Assembly (NCBI GenBank): GCA_022820825.1
Contig: JAJEEU010000101.1
Span: 1 to 38,681 of the forward strand
Direction of reading: 5' to 3'
Source of the DNA: Vicinamibacteria bacterium
GTDB taxonomy: Bacteria > Acidobacteriota > Vicinamibacteria > Vicinamibacterales > UBA8438
DNA: 38,681 nt
Below are positions 25,046 through 34,080 of this stretch, in pieces; the stretch's first letter is position 1; every line of letters starts with the position of its first letter. A program made the translations under genes and the position numbers. The notes beneath the pieces were generated by a model, which saw nothing but the letters and a program-made list of their open reading frames with translations, was not told the origin of the DNA and searched no databases.

Positions 25046-26901
25046 CGTGCTCCCGCTCCTTCGAGGGACGCCGCCACGCGCATCTCGCTCGCCGCCTGTA
25101 CATCGACCGACGTGATCCACGGCAGGTATCCGTCGAGCTCGATGCGCACCTCGTGCGGGCCGGCCGCGAGACCGGACACGATGGTCGGGGTGGTGCCGGC
25201 GCGGCTCCCGGCAACAGTGACCCGGGCGCCGGGCGGACGCGACTCGACCACCAGCGAGCCGAGGACCGCCGCGGGCGGCGCGCCGTCAACGGCACGGAGC
25301 GGGGCCAGCGCCACGTTGACCGCCACCACCGGGCTGGACGGTGACACCGCGACCTCCCGCGTTGCGGGCTGGAATCCTTCGCGGCGCACCTCGACCATGC
25401 GGCTGCCGAACGGGACGTCGCCGACGGAAAGCGGCGTGACGCCGCGTTCCGCGCCATCCATCGTCACCCTGGCGCCGGGCGGCGTGGTCCGTACGAGCAC
25501 CCAGCCGCTGCCCTCCGCGGCGGCGGGCGCGGCGCCCGCGGAGGTCTCGGCAAGTTGGGGCGCCCGGGGTGTCTCGGGCGTCTCGAGCACCGCCGCCGGC
25601 AACGGGAGCGCCTGCGGCAATGCCCGCGGCGCTGCCGCCACCGGGACCGGTTCCGCCTCCTGAAACGCCGGGGTGACCGCGGGGGCGAGCGCCGCTTCCG
25701 AAACCGCGGCAGGCACGGCCAGGTTGCCGCCCAGGCGCAATCCGGCCACGTACGCCGCGGCAACCGCCACGATCACCAGCCCGGCGGCTGTCGCCATCGC
25801 GACCGGCGACCACCATGGCCAGTCCGCCCGCTGCCGCCGCCTGGCCGCTGCGGGCGCCAACCCGCCGGGCAGGCCGGTGTCCGCCTCGAGCGCGTCCGGC
25901 TCCCGGTCCCCGGATGCGGCCGCGGCGGGTACCGCGGGTGCGCTGTGGCGAGGACCTGCAGTCTCCGGTGCACCGTCCCGCTCCGTGTCGTCGCGGACGC
26001 TTACCGGTTCCGCCGCGGGGCTATCGACGGGATCGCCGGGACTCTCGAGAGGCGCCTCGGCGGGCACGCCAAGGACGGTGCGCAATTTGGCGGCGAAACG
26101 TCCGGCGCTGGCCGGCCGGCGTTCCGGCGCCTCGGCCAGCGCCGTGGCGAACAGCGCCCGCAGCGCACCGGCGTCCGCGACCTCCACGACCGTAGCGATG
26201 TCGTCGGCGGCCCGCGCACCCGCGCCGGCGGGACGCCGGCCGGTCAACAGCTCGCAGGCCACGGCCGCGAGCGCGTAGCGGTCGGCCTCCGCACCCCACG
26301 AGCGCCCCGCGACTATCTCCGGCGCGGTGTACGGACGCCGCAACGGGCCGCGCAACCCGACCTGCTCGAGCGCCGGCACGACACCGAAACCCGTCACGCG
26401 CGGCCGCCCGTCCGCCACGAAGATGTCGCGCAGATGGAGCGCGCCGTGGAGCAGGCCGCGCCCGTGCGCGGCATCGAGCGCGTCCGCGAGCTCGTCGAGC
26501 AGCGCCAGCGCCCGCCGCGGCCCGGCCGCGGCGACGCGCCGCATTGCCACGTCGAGCGGCGGCGCCGCGATGTACTCCTGGACCAGGAAAGGCGTACCCT
26601 CCTCGATGCCGACAGCCACGGGCGTGACGACGGCGGGATGAAACGCCCCGGCGCCCGCCGGACGCTCGAGGGCTTCCACGAGCAGCCGCGCCTGCTCCGG
26701 CGCGACATCGATCCGCAATTCCTTGACGATGAAGGGGCGGTCGTCGGACGGGTTGTAGGCGCGGAAGACCGGCCCCAGGACGCCGACCCCGATTTGATGC
26801 AAGACGCGGAAGGGACCGAACGCACCGGGGCCGCTTGATGGATTCACGTCGTCGTCTGTCAGCGGCGGAACTCCTGCGGACCGGTTTCGGGATGCTATCA
26901 C
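25042..26901 (-). CDS. Transmembrane pseudokinase with two PEGA domains
   Basis: A 619-residue Hanks-type kinase homologue that has probably lost catalysis. Residues about 30-280 follow the kinase fold: a degenerate glycine loop GVGVLG (38-43), the ATP lysine in FIVKEL (K60), and APE (193-195). The catalytic HRD is replaced by HGA (152-154, in [13 protein letters not shown]) and DFG by GFG (171-173). A proline/alanine-rich linker leads to one transmembrane helix (about 365-388), then a low-complexity stretch and two extracytoplasmic PEGA domains (about 467-520 and 549-602, each with PPGARV). It may act as a sensor or scaffold. Start GTG 26901 is uncertain; GTG 26847 ([10 protein letters not shown]) would still include the whole kinase fold. 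It is the first gene of the unit leading to carA. Confidence 0.82.
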   Translation of the reverse strand: MIASRNRSAGVPPLTDDDVNPSSGPGAFGPFRVLHQIGVGVLGPVFRAYNPSDDRPFIVKELRIDVAPEQARLLVEALERPAGAGAFHPAVVTPVAVGIEEGTPFLVQEYIAAPPLDVAMRRVAAAGPRRALALLDELADALDAAHGRGLLHGALHLRDIFVADGRPRVTGFGVVPALEQVGLRGPLRRPYTAPEIVAGRSWGAEADRYALAAVACELLTGRRPAGAGARAADDIATVVEVADAGALRALFATALAEAPERRPASAGRFAAKLRTVLGVPAEAPLESPGDPVDSPAAEPVSVRDDTERDGAPETAGPRHSAPAVPAAAASGDREPDALEADTGLPGGLAPAAARRRQRADWPWWSPVAMATAAGLVIVAVAAAYVAGLRLGGNLAVPAAVSEAALAPAVTPAFQEAEPVPVAAAPRALPQALPLPAAVLETPETPRAPQLAETSAGAAPAAAEGSGWVLVRTTPPGARVTMDGAERGVTPLSVGDVPFGSRMVEVRREGFQPATREVAVSPSSPVVAVNVALAPLRAVDGAPPAAVLGSLVVESRPPGARVTVAGSRAGTTPTIVSGLAAGPHEVRIELDGYLPWITSVDVQAASEMRVAASLEGAGAR

Positions 26902-26929
26902 GGAACCGGGGAGCGCTCCAAGTCCAGAT

Positions 26930-27046
26930 GGGGCTGCGCCCCAAACCCCCGGCGGCCGCTAGCGGGGACCCCATAGCCCCGCGCCGCGGCCGCCGAGCCG
27001 CGCCGTGCGCGGCTCGGGACCACCGCGATATCGCCCTGGTGGTCCC
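26930..27046. other. Array of four adjacent perfect hairpins in a divergent intergenic region
   Basis: The region holds four stems nearly end to end. H1 is GGGGC-TGC-GCCCC (26930-26942). H2 has outer arms CGGCGGCCGC (26950-26959) and GCGGCCGCCG (26986-26995) with inner arms GCGGGG/CCCCGC (26962-26967, 26977-26982). H3 is GAGCCGCGC-CGT-GCGCGGCTC (26995-27015). H4 has GGGACCACC (27016-27024) and GGTGGTCCC (27038-27046) around the inner palindrome GCGATATCGC (27025-27034). H2, H3 and H4 share or abut boundaries. A further palindrome, GGAGCGCTCC, is at 26910-26919. The rest of 26902-27143 holds no gene. Confidence 0.8.
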
Positions 27047-27143
27047 CTTGCAATTGTCACCATTCCAGGTATCGCGCAGAACCCCCGGCGGAGGCTGACG
27101 GCTGCTTGACAGTCCGCGCGCACGTTTGAGAGAGTACGAGAGC

Positions 27144-28796
27144 GTGCCTGCGGAGCCGCCGGGTTCTCCGGCACCGTCCTTCTCCCATTCCATCGATATC
27201 CGCCGGTTTTCCTGGGCGACGCCGCTGGCCTGCGACTACTGCCACGCCTACGAGCGGCTCGCGTCGTTCTTTCCGGGCAACCCCGTCGCGGCGGAGAGCT
27301 GGCGCCAGGCGATCGATGCGCGTCAGGCGGCGCCCGGCCGCGTCAACCGCATGGCCGAGGTGCTGGCCGCCCAGCTCGGGGCGCGCGAGGCGCCGCCGGA
27401 AGCGCAGGCCGCGGCGCAGCGGCTGGCGGCACCGGGCACTGTCGCCATCGTCACCGGGCAGCAGGCCGGACTGTTCGGGGGTCCGCTCTTCACCCTGCTC
27501 AAGGCGCTCACCGCCATTGCGCTGGCGCGGCGTGTCGCCGCCGAGCACGGCGTGAGCGCCGTGCCTGTTTTCTGGGTGGACGCCGAGGACCACGACCTCG
27601 ACGAGGTCAGCACGTGCGCCGTTCCCGACCGGGACCTGGCGTTGCGCCGCCTGGACCTCGACGCCGCGCCCGAGCCGGGCCGGCCGATAGCCGGCGTGCG
27701 CCTGCCCCCGTCGATCGGCGCGTTGATCCAGACGCTGCGGCAGACATTGCCGCCGACGGAATTCTCGGACGCCACCCTGGATTGCCTGACCGCCGCCTAC
27801 GCGCCCGGCAGGGGCATGTCGGCGGCGTTCAGCCGCTGGCTCGACGCGCTGCTCGGACGCCATGGGCTGGTGGTGTTCGACGGGGCCGATCCGGCGGCCA
27901 AGCCGCTGGTCCGGGACGTATTCGAGCAGGAGCTGCTGCTGCGCGGAGAAACGGCGCGGCTGGCCGCCGCGGCGGGAGCGCAACTGGCGGACCGCGGCTA
28001 CCACGCACAGGTAACGCCGGCGGCCGGCGCCGTCGCGCTGTTCCGCCTGAACGGCGGACGCCGGCCCATCCGCCTGGGCGGCGATGCGTTTGCGATCGGC
28101 GAGTCGCTGTTCTCGTCCGGCGCACTCATCCAGTTGGTCCGCGACCAGCCCCAGACGTTCAGCCCGAACGTGTTGCTGCGGCCGATCGTGCAGGACACGC
28201 TGTTTCCGACGGCGGCGTACGTCAGCGGACCGAACGAGCTGGCGTACATGGGCCAGTTGCGCGAGGTGTACCGCCGGTTCGGCGTCCCGATGCCGTTGAT
28301 CTATCCACGCCTGAGCGCCACCGTACTCGACCGGGCGGCGATGAAGTTCCTGACGCGGCACGACCTCGGCCTGGAGCGCCTGCAGGCCCGGGACGATGCC
28401 GCGCTGAATGGTCTGATCAACGCGCAACTGCCGCCGGCGGTGGAAGCCGCGGTCAGCGCCGCCGAGCAGCAGGGCGCCGCGCAACTGGACTCCATCGCCG
28501 AGCTCGTGACGGGTATCGACCCGACACTGGCCGGCGCGGCGCGCACCACCAGGCAGCGCATGGAGCGGGACCTGCGCACCTTGCGCGCCAAGATCGTCCA
28601 GGCGGCAAAGCGGCGCGACACTACGCTGCGCCGGCAGTTCCATCGCACGCGGGACCAGGCATTTCCGGACGGCGCGCCGCAGGAACGCGCCGTTTCCTTC
28701 GTGTATTTCATCAACCGCTACGGCCCCGGCGTCATCGATCGGCTGCTAGCCGACCTCCCGCTCGACGTGGGCCGGCACTGGTTGCTCACGCTATAA
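27144..28796 (+). CDS. bshC: BshC-like bacillithiol cysteine-adding enzyme
   Basis: BshC adds cysteine to glucosaminyl-malate in the last step of bacillithiol synthesis. The product of about 550 residues follows the family from DIRRFSWATPLACDYCHAYE and LASFFPGNP through VTGQQAGLFGGPLFTLLKAL, the FWVDAEDHDLDEV motif, then FSPNVLLRPIVQDTLFPTAA, YVSGPNELAYMGQL and a C-terminal coiled-coil part. GTG 27144 is preferred, with GAGAG upstream; TTG 27126 would add six residues. A TTGACA lies at 27106-27111 without a matching -10. bshA and bshB are not in the window, so bacillithiol production by this organism is an inference. The last codons overlap a TATAAT for the next gene. Confidence 0.9.
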   Translation: MPAEPPGSPAPSFSHSIDIRRFSWATPLACDYCHAYERLASFFPGNPVAAESWRQAIDARQAAPGRVNRMAEVLAAQLGAREAPPEAQAAAQRLAAPGTVAIVTGQQAGLFGGPLFTLLKALTAIALARRVAAEHGVSAVPVFWVDAEDHDLDEVSTCAVPDRDLALRRLDLDAAPEPGRPIAGVRLPPSIGALIQTLRQTLPPTEFSDATLDCLTAAYAPGRGMSAAFSRWLDALLGRHGLVVFDGADPAAKPLVRDVFEQELLLRGETARLAAAAGAQLADRGYHAQVTPAAGAVALFRLNGGRRPIRLGGDAFAIGESLFSSGALIQLVRDQPQTFSPNVLLRPIVQDTLFPTAAYVSGPNELAYMGQLREVYRRFGVPMPLIYPRLSATVLDRAAMKFLTRHDLGLERLQARDDAALNGLINAQLPPAVEAAVSAAEQQGAAQLDSIAELVTGIDPTLAGAARTTRQRMERDLRTLRAKIVQAAKRRDTTLRRQFHRTRDQAFPDGAPQERAVSFVYFINRYGPGVIDRLLADLPLDVGRHWLLTL

Positions 28797-28797
28797 T
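28792..28797 (+). promoter_or_regulatory. Consensus -10 (TATAAT) ahead of the xdhC-like gene
   Basis: A perfect TATAAT overlaps the bshC stop codon and lies 36 bases before ATG 28834. No -35 hexamer is found at 16-18 bases. TATAAT is rare by chance in such GC-rich DNA, which is the main support. Confidence 0.4.
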
Positions 28798-28833
28798 CGG
28801 CAACATTGGCAGTGTAGCGATTGCCGCCGCAAC

Positions 28834-29700
28834 ATGAACGAAGAAGTATTTCACGCCGTCGGTGAGGCGCTGCAGCGCGGCGAGTCGGCCGCACTGGTCA
28901 CCATCATTCGTACGCAGGGCTCGACGCCGCAGCGCGTCGGCGCCAAGATGGTGGTGTTCGCCGACGGCCGCATCGTGGGCACCATTGGCGGCGGATGCTA
29001 TGAGAACGACGCCTTCTGGAAGGCGCGCCAGACGCTGCGCACGCGCAAGCCGGAAGTCGTGCGCTACGAGCTGTCGGACGACATCGCCGAGGAGTCGGGG
29101 CTGATCTGCGGAGGCCAGATGGAGGTCTACATCGAGCCGGTCGAGGCGGCGCCGCAGTTGTATCTGGTCGGCGCCGGGCACGTGGCGTACCACCTGGCCC
29201 GCGCGGCGGCGACAGTCGGGTTCCACGTGCACGTACTGGACGACCGGGAGAAGTTCGCCAGCGCGGAGCGCTTTCCCGACGCGGTCGAGGTCGCGGTCGA
29301 TTCAATCCCGGACTGGCTCGGGAAAGCCGACTTTCCGCCCAACGCCTACGTCGTCATCCTGACCCGCGGCCACCGCTACGACCTGGACGCGCTGCGGGCC
29401 CTGGTGCCGCGCGAGCTCCGTTATCTCGGCCTGATCGGCAGCCGCGCGAAAGTGGCGCGCCTGTACGAGGCGCTGCGCGGTGAGGGATTGTCCGCCGAGC
29501 AGATGCAGGTGGTGCACGCACCGGTGGGACTGGCCATCGGCGCCGTCACCCCGCAGGAAATTGCCGTCAGCATTCTGGCCGAGCTGATTGCCGTCAAGTA
29601 CGGCAAGCTGCCGGCCGGAACGGACGGGGCGGACGGAATCACGGCGCTGCAGTGGACGCCGCCGGCCCGGCAGCCGGAATCCGTGGCCGCCGACGGGTAG
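28834..29700 (+). CDS. XdhC/CoxI-family molybdenum hydroxylase accessory protein
   Basis: Proteins of this family deliver or sulfurate molybdenum cofactor for xanthine dehydrogenase or CO-dehydrogenase-like enzymes. The 288-residue protein has the N-terminal XdhC_CoxI domain (ALVTIIRTQGSTPQRVGAKM, VGTIGGGCYE, LICGGQMEVYIEP) and a C-terminal Rossmann domain (LYLVGAGHVAYHLARAAATV, VILTRGHRYDLDAL, YLGLIGSRAKV, and HAPVGLAIGAVTPQEIAVSI). No molybdenum hydroxylase gene is nearby, so its partner is unknown. ATG 28834 follows a candidate -10 by 36 bases but has no clear ribosome site. hrcA follows within five bases. Confidence 0.92.
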   Translation: MNEEVFHAVGEALQRGESAALVTIIRTQGSTPQRVGAKMVVFADGRIVGTIGGGCYENDAFWKARQTLRTRKPEVVRYELSDDIAEESGLICGGQMEVYIEPVEAAPQLYLVGAGHVAYHLARAAATVGFHVHVLDDREKFASAERFPDAVEVAVDSIPDWLGKADFPPNAYVVILTRGHRYDLDALRALVPRELRYLGLIGSRAKVARLYEALRGEGLSAEQMQVVHAPVGLAIGAVTPQEIAVSILAELIAVKYGKLPAGTDGADGITALQWTPPARQPESVAADG

Positions 29701-29705
29701 CACCG

Positions 29706-30803
29706 ATGATGTTCCATCCAGCGCGCGAGCCCTCGTACGGTGAACTGCCCGACCGGTCGCGCGGCATCCTCACCCAGCTCGTCAAGCAGTACATCGACAA
29801 GGGCGAGCCGGTCTCCTCGCTCTGGCTGACCCGGCACGGCCGCTTCGGCAGATCGTCCGCGACGGTTCGCAACGTCCTCGCAACGCTCGAGGCGCTCGGC
29901 TACGTGCACCAGCCGCACGCGTCCTCGGGACGCGTGCCGACCGACCTGGGATACCGCGCCTACGTGGACCTGCTGCTGCGGGCGCGCCGGGCGCCCAGGC
30001 CGACGCCGGAGGTGGAGGCCCGCCTGCGGCAGGCCGGCACGCTGAGCGACGTCCTGTCGAACGTGTCGCACGAGCTGTCGCGCGCCTCGCACCAGCTCGG
30101 CTTTGCGTTGCGGCCGCCGTCGGGCGGCACGTTCCAGCATATCGAGTTCGTGCCGGTGGAGAACTCGCGAATCCTGGTGATCGTGCGCGCGGACGGCGAC
30201 GAAGCCGCGCACAAGGTGGTCGACATGGACGAGCGGATTCCGCCGGCCGAGTTGAGCCAGGGCGCGAACTATCTGAACAGCGAATTCGCCGGCATGCCGC
30301 TGTGGGGCGTCCGGGCCGCCGTGGCGGAACAATTGCGGCAGGAGCGGATGCTGTACGACCGGCTGCTGTCGCGCGCGCTGCGGCTCGCCAGCTCGACACT
30401 GGAGGGGCTGGTGCCGCAGAACAGCCTGTTCGTCGAAGGGGCCAGCTTCCTCGTCGATCACTTCTCCCGGGACGCCGCCGAGGCGCAGTTCGCCACGCTG
30501 AGGGCCCTGCTGTCGATGATCGAGCGCAAGGATCAACTCGTCCGGCTGCTCAACGAATACCTCGACGGGTCGAGCCTCACGGTCGTGATCGGGACCGAGC
30601 ACGTCTCGGCCGAGATGCGCGGCCTGAGCGTCGTCATGTCACCGTACTCCGACGGCCTCGGCACCGGCTGCGTCGGCGTCATCGGTCCCCGGCGCATGCG
30701 GTACTCGCACGCCATCTCGGCCGTGGACAGTGTTTCACGCGCCGTCAGCCGGGTCCTCGTATCGCAAGCGGCGTTGCAGCCGGACGATGACAGACGACAC
30801 TAG
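29706..30803 (+). CDS. hrcA: Heat-inducible transcription repressor HrcA
   Basis: HrcA represses chaperone operons by binding the CIRCE operator and is controlled by GroE. The 365-residue protein has an N-terminal winged helix (SRGILTQLVKQYIDKGEPVS, SSATVRNVLATLEALGYV, HQPHASSGRVPTDLGYRAYV) and the longer GAF-like and dimerisation core, including VIGTEHVSAEMRGLSVVMSP and GVIGPRRMRYSHAIS. Two tandem ATGs (29706, 29709) can serve as start. It is five bases after the xdhC-like gene and its 3' end overlaps grpE by 17 bases. No CIRCE inverted repeat was found upstream of it or of grpE/dnaJ, so its target operators must lie elsewhere (probably groESL or dnaK). Confidence 0.95.
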   Translation: MMFHPAREPSYGELPDRSRGILTQLVKQYIDKGEPVSSLWLTRHGRFGRSSATVRNVLATLEALGYVHQPHASSGRVPTDLGYRAYVDLLLRARRAPRPTPEVEARLRQAGTLSDVLSNVSHELSRASHQLGFALRPPSGGTFQHIEFVPVENSRILVIVRADGDEAAHKVVDMDERIPPAELSQGANYLNSEFAGMPLWGVRAAVAEQLRQERMLYDRLLSRALRLASSTLEGLVPQNSLFVEGASFLVDHFSRDAAEAQFATLRALLSMIERKDQLVRLLNEYLDGSSLTVVIGTEHVSAEMRGLSVVMSPYSDGLGTGCVGVIGPRRMRYSHAISAVDSVSRAVSRVLVSQAALQPDDDRRH

Positions 30804-31335
30804 CCCGGACGCTGCCGAATCGCCCACCGGGGCCGCCCCGCCGCCCGCCGAGCCTCCACCCGCGCCGGAAGAACCGCCCGCGCCGGAGGAACCGAGCGCC
30901 GCCGAGCGCGAGCGGGACGAGTTCCGCGACCTGCTGCTGCGCAAGACCGCGGAGTTCGACAACTACCGCAAGCGCGTGGATCGCGAGCGCCAGGCTGCCG
31001 ATCAGGCGGCCGCGGCAGACCTCATCACCGAATTGCTGCCGCTGATCGACGACCTGGAGCGCGCGCTGGAGGCGGAAGCCGACTCCGGCGCGGCAGCGGC
31101 GTACCGCACCGGCGTGGAGCTGATCCACAAGCAGTTGCTCGACGTGCTGGCCAGACGCGGTGTCGCGCCCCTTGACACCGCCGGGCAGCAGTTCGACCCG
31201 CACTTCCACGAGGCGGTTGCCCATGAGGAGAGCTCCGATCACGCGGCCGGAGAGATCATCGGCGAGCTGCGCCGCGGATACGTCATGGGAGCACGCCTGC
31301 TGCGGCCGGCCATGGTGAGGGTGGCCAAGGCGTGA
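30787..31335 (+). CDS. grpE: Nucleotide exchange factor GrpE
   Basis: Promotes ADP release from DnaK. The 182-residue protein has a proline- and glutamate-rich disordered N-terminus (about 1-42), the long dimerisation helix with [19 protein letters not shown], the four-helix region [15 protein letters not shown], and the C-terminal beta domain with [20 protein letters not shown] and [20 protein letters not shown] 30787 lies within the end of hrcA (17-base overlap in another frame), and its own stop overlaps the dnaJ start (GTGA). Both overlaps point to translational coupling. dnaK is missing from its usual place between grpE and dnaJ. Confidence 0.96.
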   Translation: MTDDTSPDAAESPTGAAPPPAEPPPAPEEPPAPEEPSAAERERDEFRDLLLRKTAEFDNYRKRVDRERQAADQAAAADLITELLPLIDDLERALEAEADSGAAAAYRTGVELIHKQLLDVLARRGVAPLDTAGQQFDPHFHEAVAHEESSDHAAGEIIGELRRGYVMGARLLRPAMVRVAKA

Positions 31336-32453
31336 GCAAGCGCGACTACTACGAAGTGCTGGGCGTCTCCCGAGGCGCGGACGAGCAGGAGATCAAGAGC
31401 GCCTATCGCAAGCTGGCGCTCAAGTATCATCCCGACCGCAATCCGGGCGACGCGCAGGCAGAGGAGCGCTTCAAGGAGGCGGCGGAGGCCTACGCCGTGC
31501 TGGCGGACGCCGACAAGCGCGCACGCTACGACCAGTTCGGCCACGCGGGCGTCGGCCGCAGCGGCGGACCGCAAGGGTTCGATCCCACCATATTCGCCGA
31601 CTTCAGCGACATCCTCGGTGACTTCTTCGGCTTCGGCGGCGAGCGCCGGCGGGGAGGGCCGCGCCGCGGAGCCGATCTGCGCTACGACCTGCAGCTCGAA
31701 TTCGCCGACGCCGCCGCGGGCGTCGAAACGGTGATCCAGATACCGCGGCTCGAAGCATGCGACCGCTGCGGCGGATCGGGCTCCGCGGGCAGGGGCCCGG
31801 CGACCTGCTCCGAATGCCGCGGCCAGGGCCAGGTCCGCTACCAGCAGGGCTTCCTTACGGTGGCCCGGACGTGCGGCGCGTGCGGCGGCCGCGGGCAGGT
31901 GATCCGGGACCCCTGCGTGGCGTGCCGCGGCCAGGGACGCAGTGAACGGGAGCGGAAGCTGACCGTCAAGGTGCCGGCAGGCATCGCGACGGGGCAGCAA
32001 CTGCGCCTGCACGGCGAGGGCGAGCACGGCACGCACGGTGGTCCGCCCGGCGATCTGTTCGTTGTAATTCGCGTCGCGGCGCACGAGTACTTCCACCGCG
32101 AGGACGACGATCTGTGGTGCGACCTGCCGGTCACCTACCCCACGCTGGTACTGGGCGGGCGCATTGCCGTGCCGACGCTGAACGGCGACGAGACGGTGAC
32201 CATACCGAAGGGCACCCAGCCCGGCAGCCGGTTCCGCCTGCGCGGCAAGGGCATGCCGCACGTCTCGGGGCGCGGCCGGGGAGATCTGTACGTAAACGTC
32301 ACCGTGGAAGTGCCGACGCGGCTTTCCAAGCAGCAGCAGCGGCTCGTGCAACAGCTCGACGACACGATGCCGCAGCGCTCGTCCGGCCCGACGGCGCGCT
32401 CGGGAGAAGGCGAACGCCCGTTCTTCGACCGTGTGAGGGACATGTTTGGATGA
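31332..32453 (+). CDS. dnaJ: Chaperone protein DnaJ
   Basis: Type I J-domain co-chaperone that delivers clients to DnaK. In the 373-residue protein the J domain has YHPDRNPGD with HPD at 33-35. The G/F-rich linker is short (about 72-115). The zinc-binding region has four CxxCxGxG-type repeats (cysteines 143/146, 159/162, 181/184, 195/198), and the C-terminal client-binding domains end in [15 protein letters not shown]. The GTG start at 31332 overlaps the grpE stop by four bases. The third and fourth repeats read CGACGGRG and CVACRGQG, which conserve all zinc ligands. Confidence 0.97.
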   Translation: MSKRDYYEVLGVSRGADEQEIKSAYRKLALKYHPDRNPGDAQAEERFKEAAEAYAVLADADKRARYDQFGHAGVGRSGGPQGFDPTIFADFSDILGDFFGFGGERRRGGPRRGADLRYDLQLEFADAAAGVETVIQIPRLEACDRCGGSGSAGRGPATCSECRGQGQVRYQQGFLTVARTCGACGGRGQVIRDPCVACRGQGRSERERKLTVKVPAGIATGQQLRLHGEGEHGTHGGPPGDLFVVIRVAAHEYFHREDDDLWCDLPVTYPTLVLGGRIAVPTLNGDETVTIPKGTQPGSRFRLRGKGMPHVSGRGRGDLYVNVTVEVPTRLSKQQQRLVQQLDDTMPQRSSGPTARSGEGERPFFDRVRDMFG

Positions 32454-33285
32454 CCGGCGCCCGGCCCTCGACGTGCAGACGCCCCCGGACGGCGCCCGCC
32501 TGACGCCGCTGATCGACGCGCTGCTGGACGACTACGATCCGTTTGCCATCGAGGAGCTCGCCGCGCGGCAGCGGCGCGTGCACTTCTTCTCCGCCGCGTC
32601 GCGTGACGCGGCGGCGCGCGCGCTCGGCCGCAGGTTCCGCACGCAGGGTGTGGCGGTGCGCGCCGTCGACGTACCGCACGGCGATTGGGCAGCCCGCAGC
32701 CAGGCGCGCCTCCGCGCGGTGCGGGTCGGCGATATCGTGGTCGCCCCGCCGTGGGACATTCCCGCTGACGCAACGGCGGCGACGCTGGTCGTCATCCGCC
32801 CTTCGATGGGATTCGGCACCGGTCATCACGCCTCGACGCGGCTATGCCTGCGCGCGCTGCAGGCACTGGCGCTCGGCAACCGCAACGTGCTCGATCTCGG
32901 TACCGGCTCGGGCGTGCTCGCCATAGCGTCGGCGCTGCGGGGAGCGCGCCGCGTCCTTGCCGTCGACGTCGACGCGGACGCCGTGGAAACCGCGCGCGCC
33001 AACGTCGGCCTGAACGACGTCGAGCACGTCGTCGAGGTGCGCCGGGCGGACGTGCGCCGCGCCGTCCTCGAACCCGCGGCGGTGGTGTTCGCCAACATCC
33101 ACGCCGCGCTGGCCTGCGGCGCGGCCGGCGTGCTGGCCGGGCTCGTCAGCGCCGGCGGCACACTGGTCGTCGGCGGCGTCACCGGCGACGAGGAGAATGG
33201 CGTGCGCCGGGCGCTGGCGCGGTACGGCGCGCTGTGCGCCCGTTACGCGGAAGCGGAATGGGTGGCATTGGCCATCCGCACGTGA
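32446..33285 (+). CDS. prmA: Ribosomal protein L11 methyltransferase (PrmA-like)
   Basis: SAM-dependent methyltransferase expected to methylate ribosomal protein L11. The 279-residue protein has a divergent N-terminal domain, the PrmA signature [20 protein letters not shown], motif [21 protein letters not shown], the acidic [16 protein letters not shown], and [19 protein letters not shown] in place of the NILA-type motif. TTG 32446 was chosen because GAGGGA lies five bases before it, even though the start then lies inside the end of dnaJ; GTG 32473 in the same frame is the alternative. It overlaps rsmE by one base (TGATG). The placement dnaJ-prmA-rsmE is a common bacterial order. Confidence 0.9.
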   Translation: MDDRRPALDVQTPPDGARLTPLIDALLDDYDPFAIEELAARQRRVHFFSAASRDAAARALGRRFRTQGVAVRAVDVPHGDWAARSQARLRAVRVGDIVVAPPWDIPADATAATLVVIRPSMGFGTGHHASTRLCLRALQALALGNRNVLDLGTGSGVLAIASALRGARRVLAVDVDADAVETARANVGLNDVEHVVEVRRADVRRAVLEPAAVVFANIHAALACGAAGVLAGLVSAGGTLVVGGVTGDEENGVRRALARYGALCARYAEAEWVALAIRT

Positions 33286-34034
33286 TGGCCAGGGCCAACC
33301 ATCGTTTCTACGCCCCGGACGCCGGCCGCAGCGGTCTGACGGTCGACCTGCCGCGCGGCGAGGCGCACCAGTTGGCGCATGTCCTGCGCCTGCGCCGCGG
33401 CGCCCGGGTGCGGGTGTTCGACGGCCACGGACACGAGTTCTTCGCCCGCGTCGAAACGGTCGGCCGCGCCATGGTGAGAGTGCATACGCTGGAGCCCCAC
33501 CCGCCCGCGCGCGAGCCCGCGGTCCGGTTGCGCCTGGCCCTGGCAATACTGAAGGGCCGCGCCGTCGACACCGTGGTCCGCGACGCGACCATGCTGGGCG
33601 TTGCTGCCATGCAGCCGCTGCAGACGGCGCGCAGCCGCCCCGCGCCCGAGGGGGCGCAGGCGGCGCTCGAGCGCTGGCGGGCAATCGCCGTCTCGTCCGC
33701 CAAGCAATGCGGCCGGGCGGTAGTCCCCGAGATCGCGCCGATCGCCTCGTTCATGCAGTTCGCGGCGGCGTCCGGCGCCGACGATCTGCGCATTCTGCTG
33801 GTCGAACCGGCGCTTCCGGCTCCGCACGCAAGCATCCGCGTACTGGCCGGGCGCGCTGCGCCGGCTGCCGCCACCATCGCAGTAGGGCCGGAGGGCGGCT
33901 GGACGGATGGCGAGGTGGAAGCCGCCGCGGCGGCAGGCTTCATGCCGCTCACGCTGGGCGTCCGCACGCTGCGTGCAGACGCGGCGCCGGCTGCCGCCAT
34001 CGCGGTGCTGCAGCACGTGTGGGGAGATCTCTGA
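33285..34034 (+). CDS. rsmE: 16S rRNA (uracil-1498-N3)-methyltransferase RsmE
   Basis: Methylates U1498 of 16S rRNA in the 30S subunit. The 249-residue SPOUT-class protein starts with the PUA-like domain ([14 protein letters not shown], then GEAHQLAHVLRLRRGARVRV). The knotted catalytic domain follows, with LALAILKGRAVDTVVRDATM, RWRAIAVSSAKQCGRAVVPE, the SAM-binding TIAVGPEGGWTDGEVEAA and PLTLGVRTLRADAAPAAAIA. ATG 33285 overlaps the prmA stop by one base. It ends 46 bases before the kinase gene and appears to be the last gene of the series that starts at bshC. Confidence 0.95.
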   Translation: MARANHRFYAPDAGRSGLTVDLPRGEAHQLAHVLRLRRGARVRVFDGHGHEFFARVETVGRAMVRVHTLEPHPPAREPAVRLRLALAILKGRAVDTVVRDATMLGVAAMQPLQTARSRPAPEGAQAALERWRAIAVSSAKQCGRAVVPEIAPIASFMQFAAASGADDLRILLVEPALPAPHASIRVLAGRAAPAAATIAVGPEGGWTDGEVEAAAAAGFMPLTLGVRTLRADAAPAAAIAVLQHVWGDL

Positions 34035-34063
34035 GGGCGGCCGCCGGCGCCTCCGGGTTGCTC

Positions 34064-34069
34064 TATACT
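34064..34069 (+). promoter_or_regulatory. Candidate -10 element immediately before the kinase gene
   Basis: TATACT ends 11 bases before ATG 34081, and no Shine-Dalgarno sequence lies between. If used, the transcript would have a leader of only about five bases. There is no -35 match. Confidence 0.35.
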
Positions 34070-34080
34070 GGCGCCACCGC

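Noticed and set aside
27106..27111. TTGACA as the -35 of a bshC promoter
   Set aside because: No acceptable -10 hexamer is found 16-18 bases downstream; the spacing would place it in the GAGAGAG stretch.
28797..29705. CIRCE operator upstream of hrcA
   Set aside because: I looked for the nine-base inverted repeat in the gaps before the xdhC-like gene and hrcA and found none.
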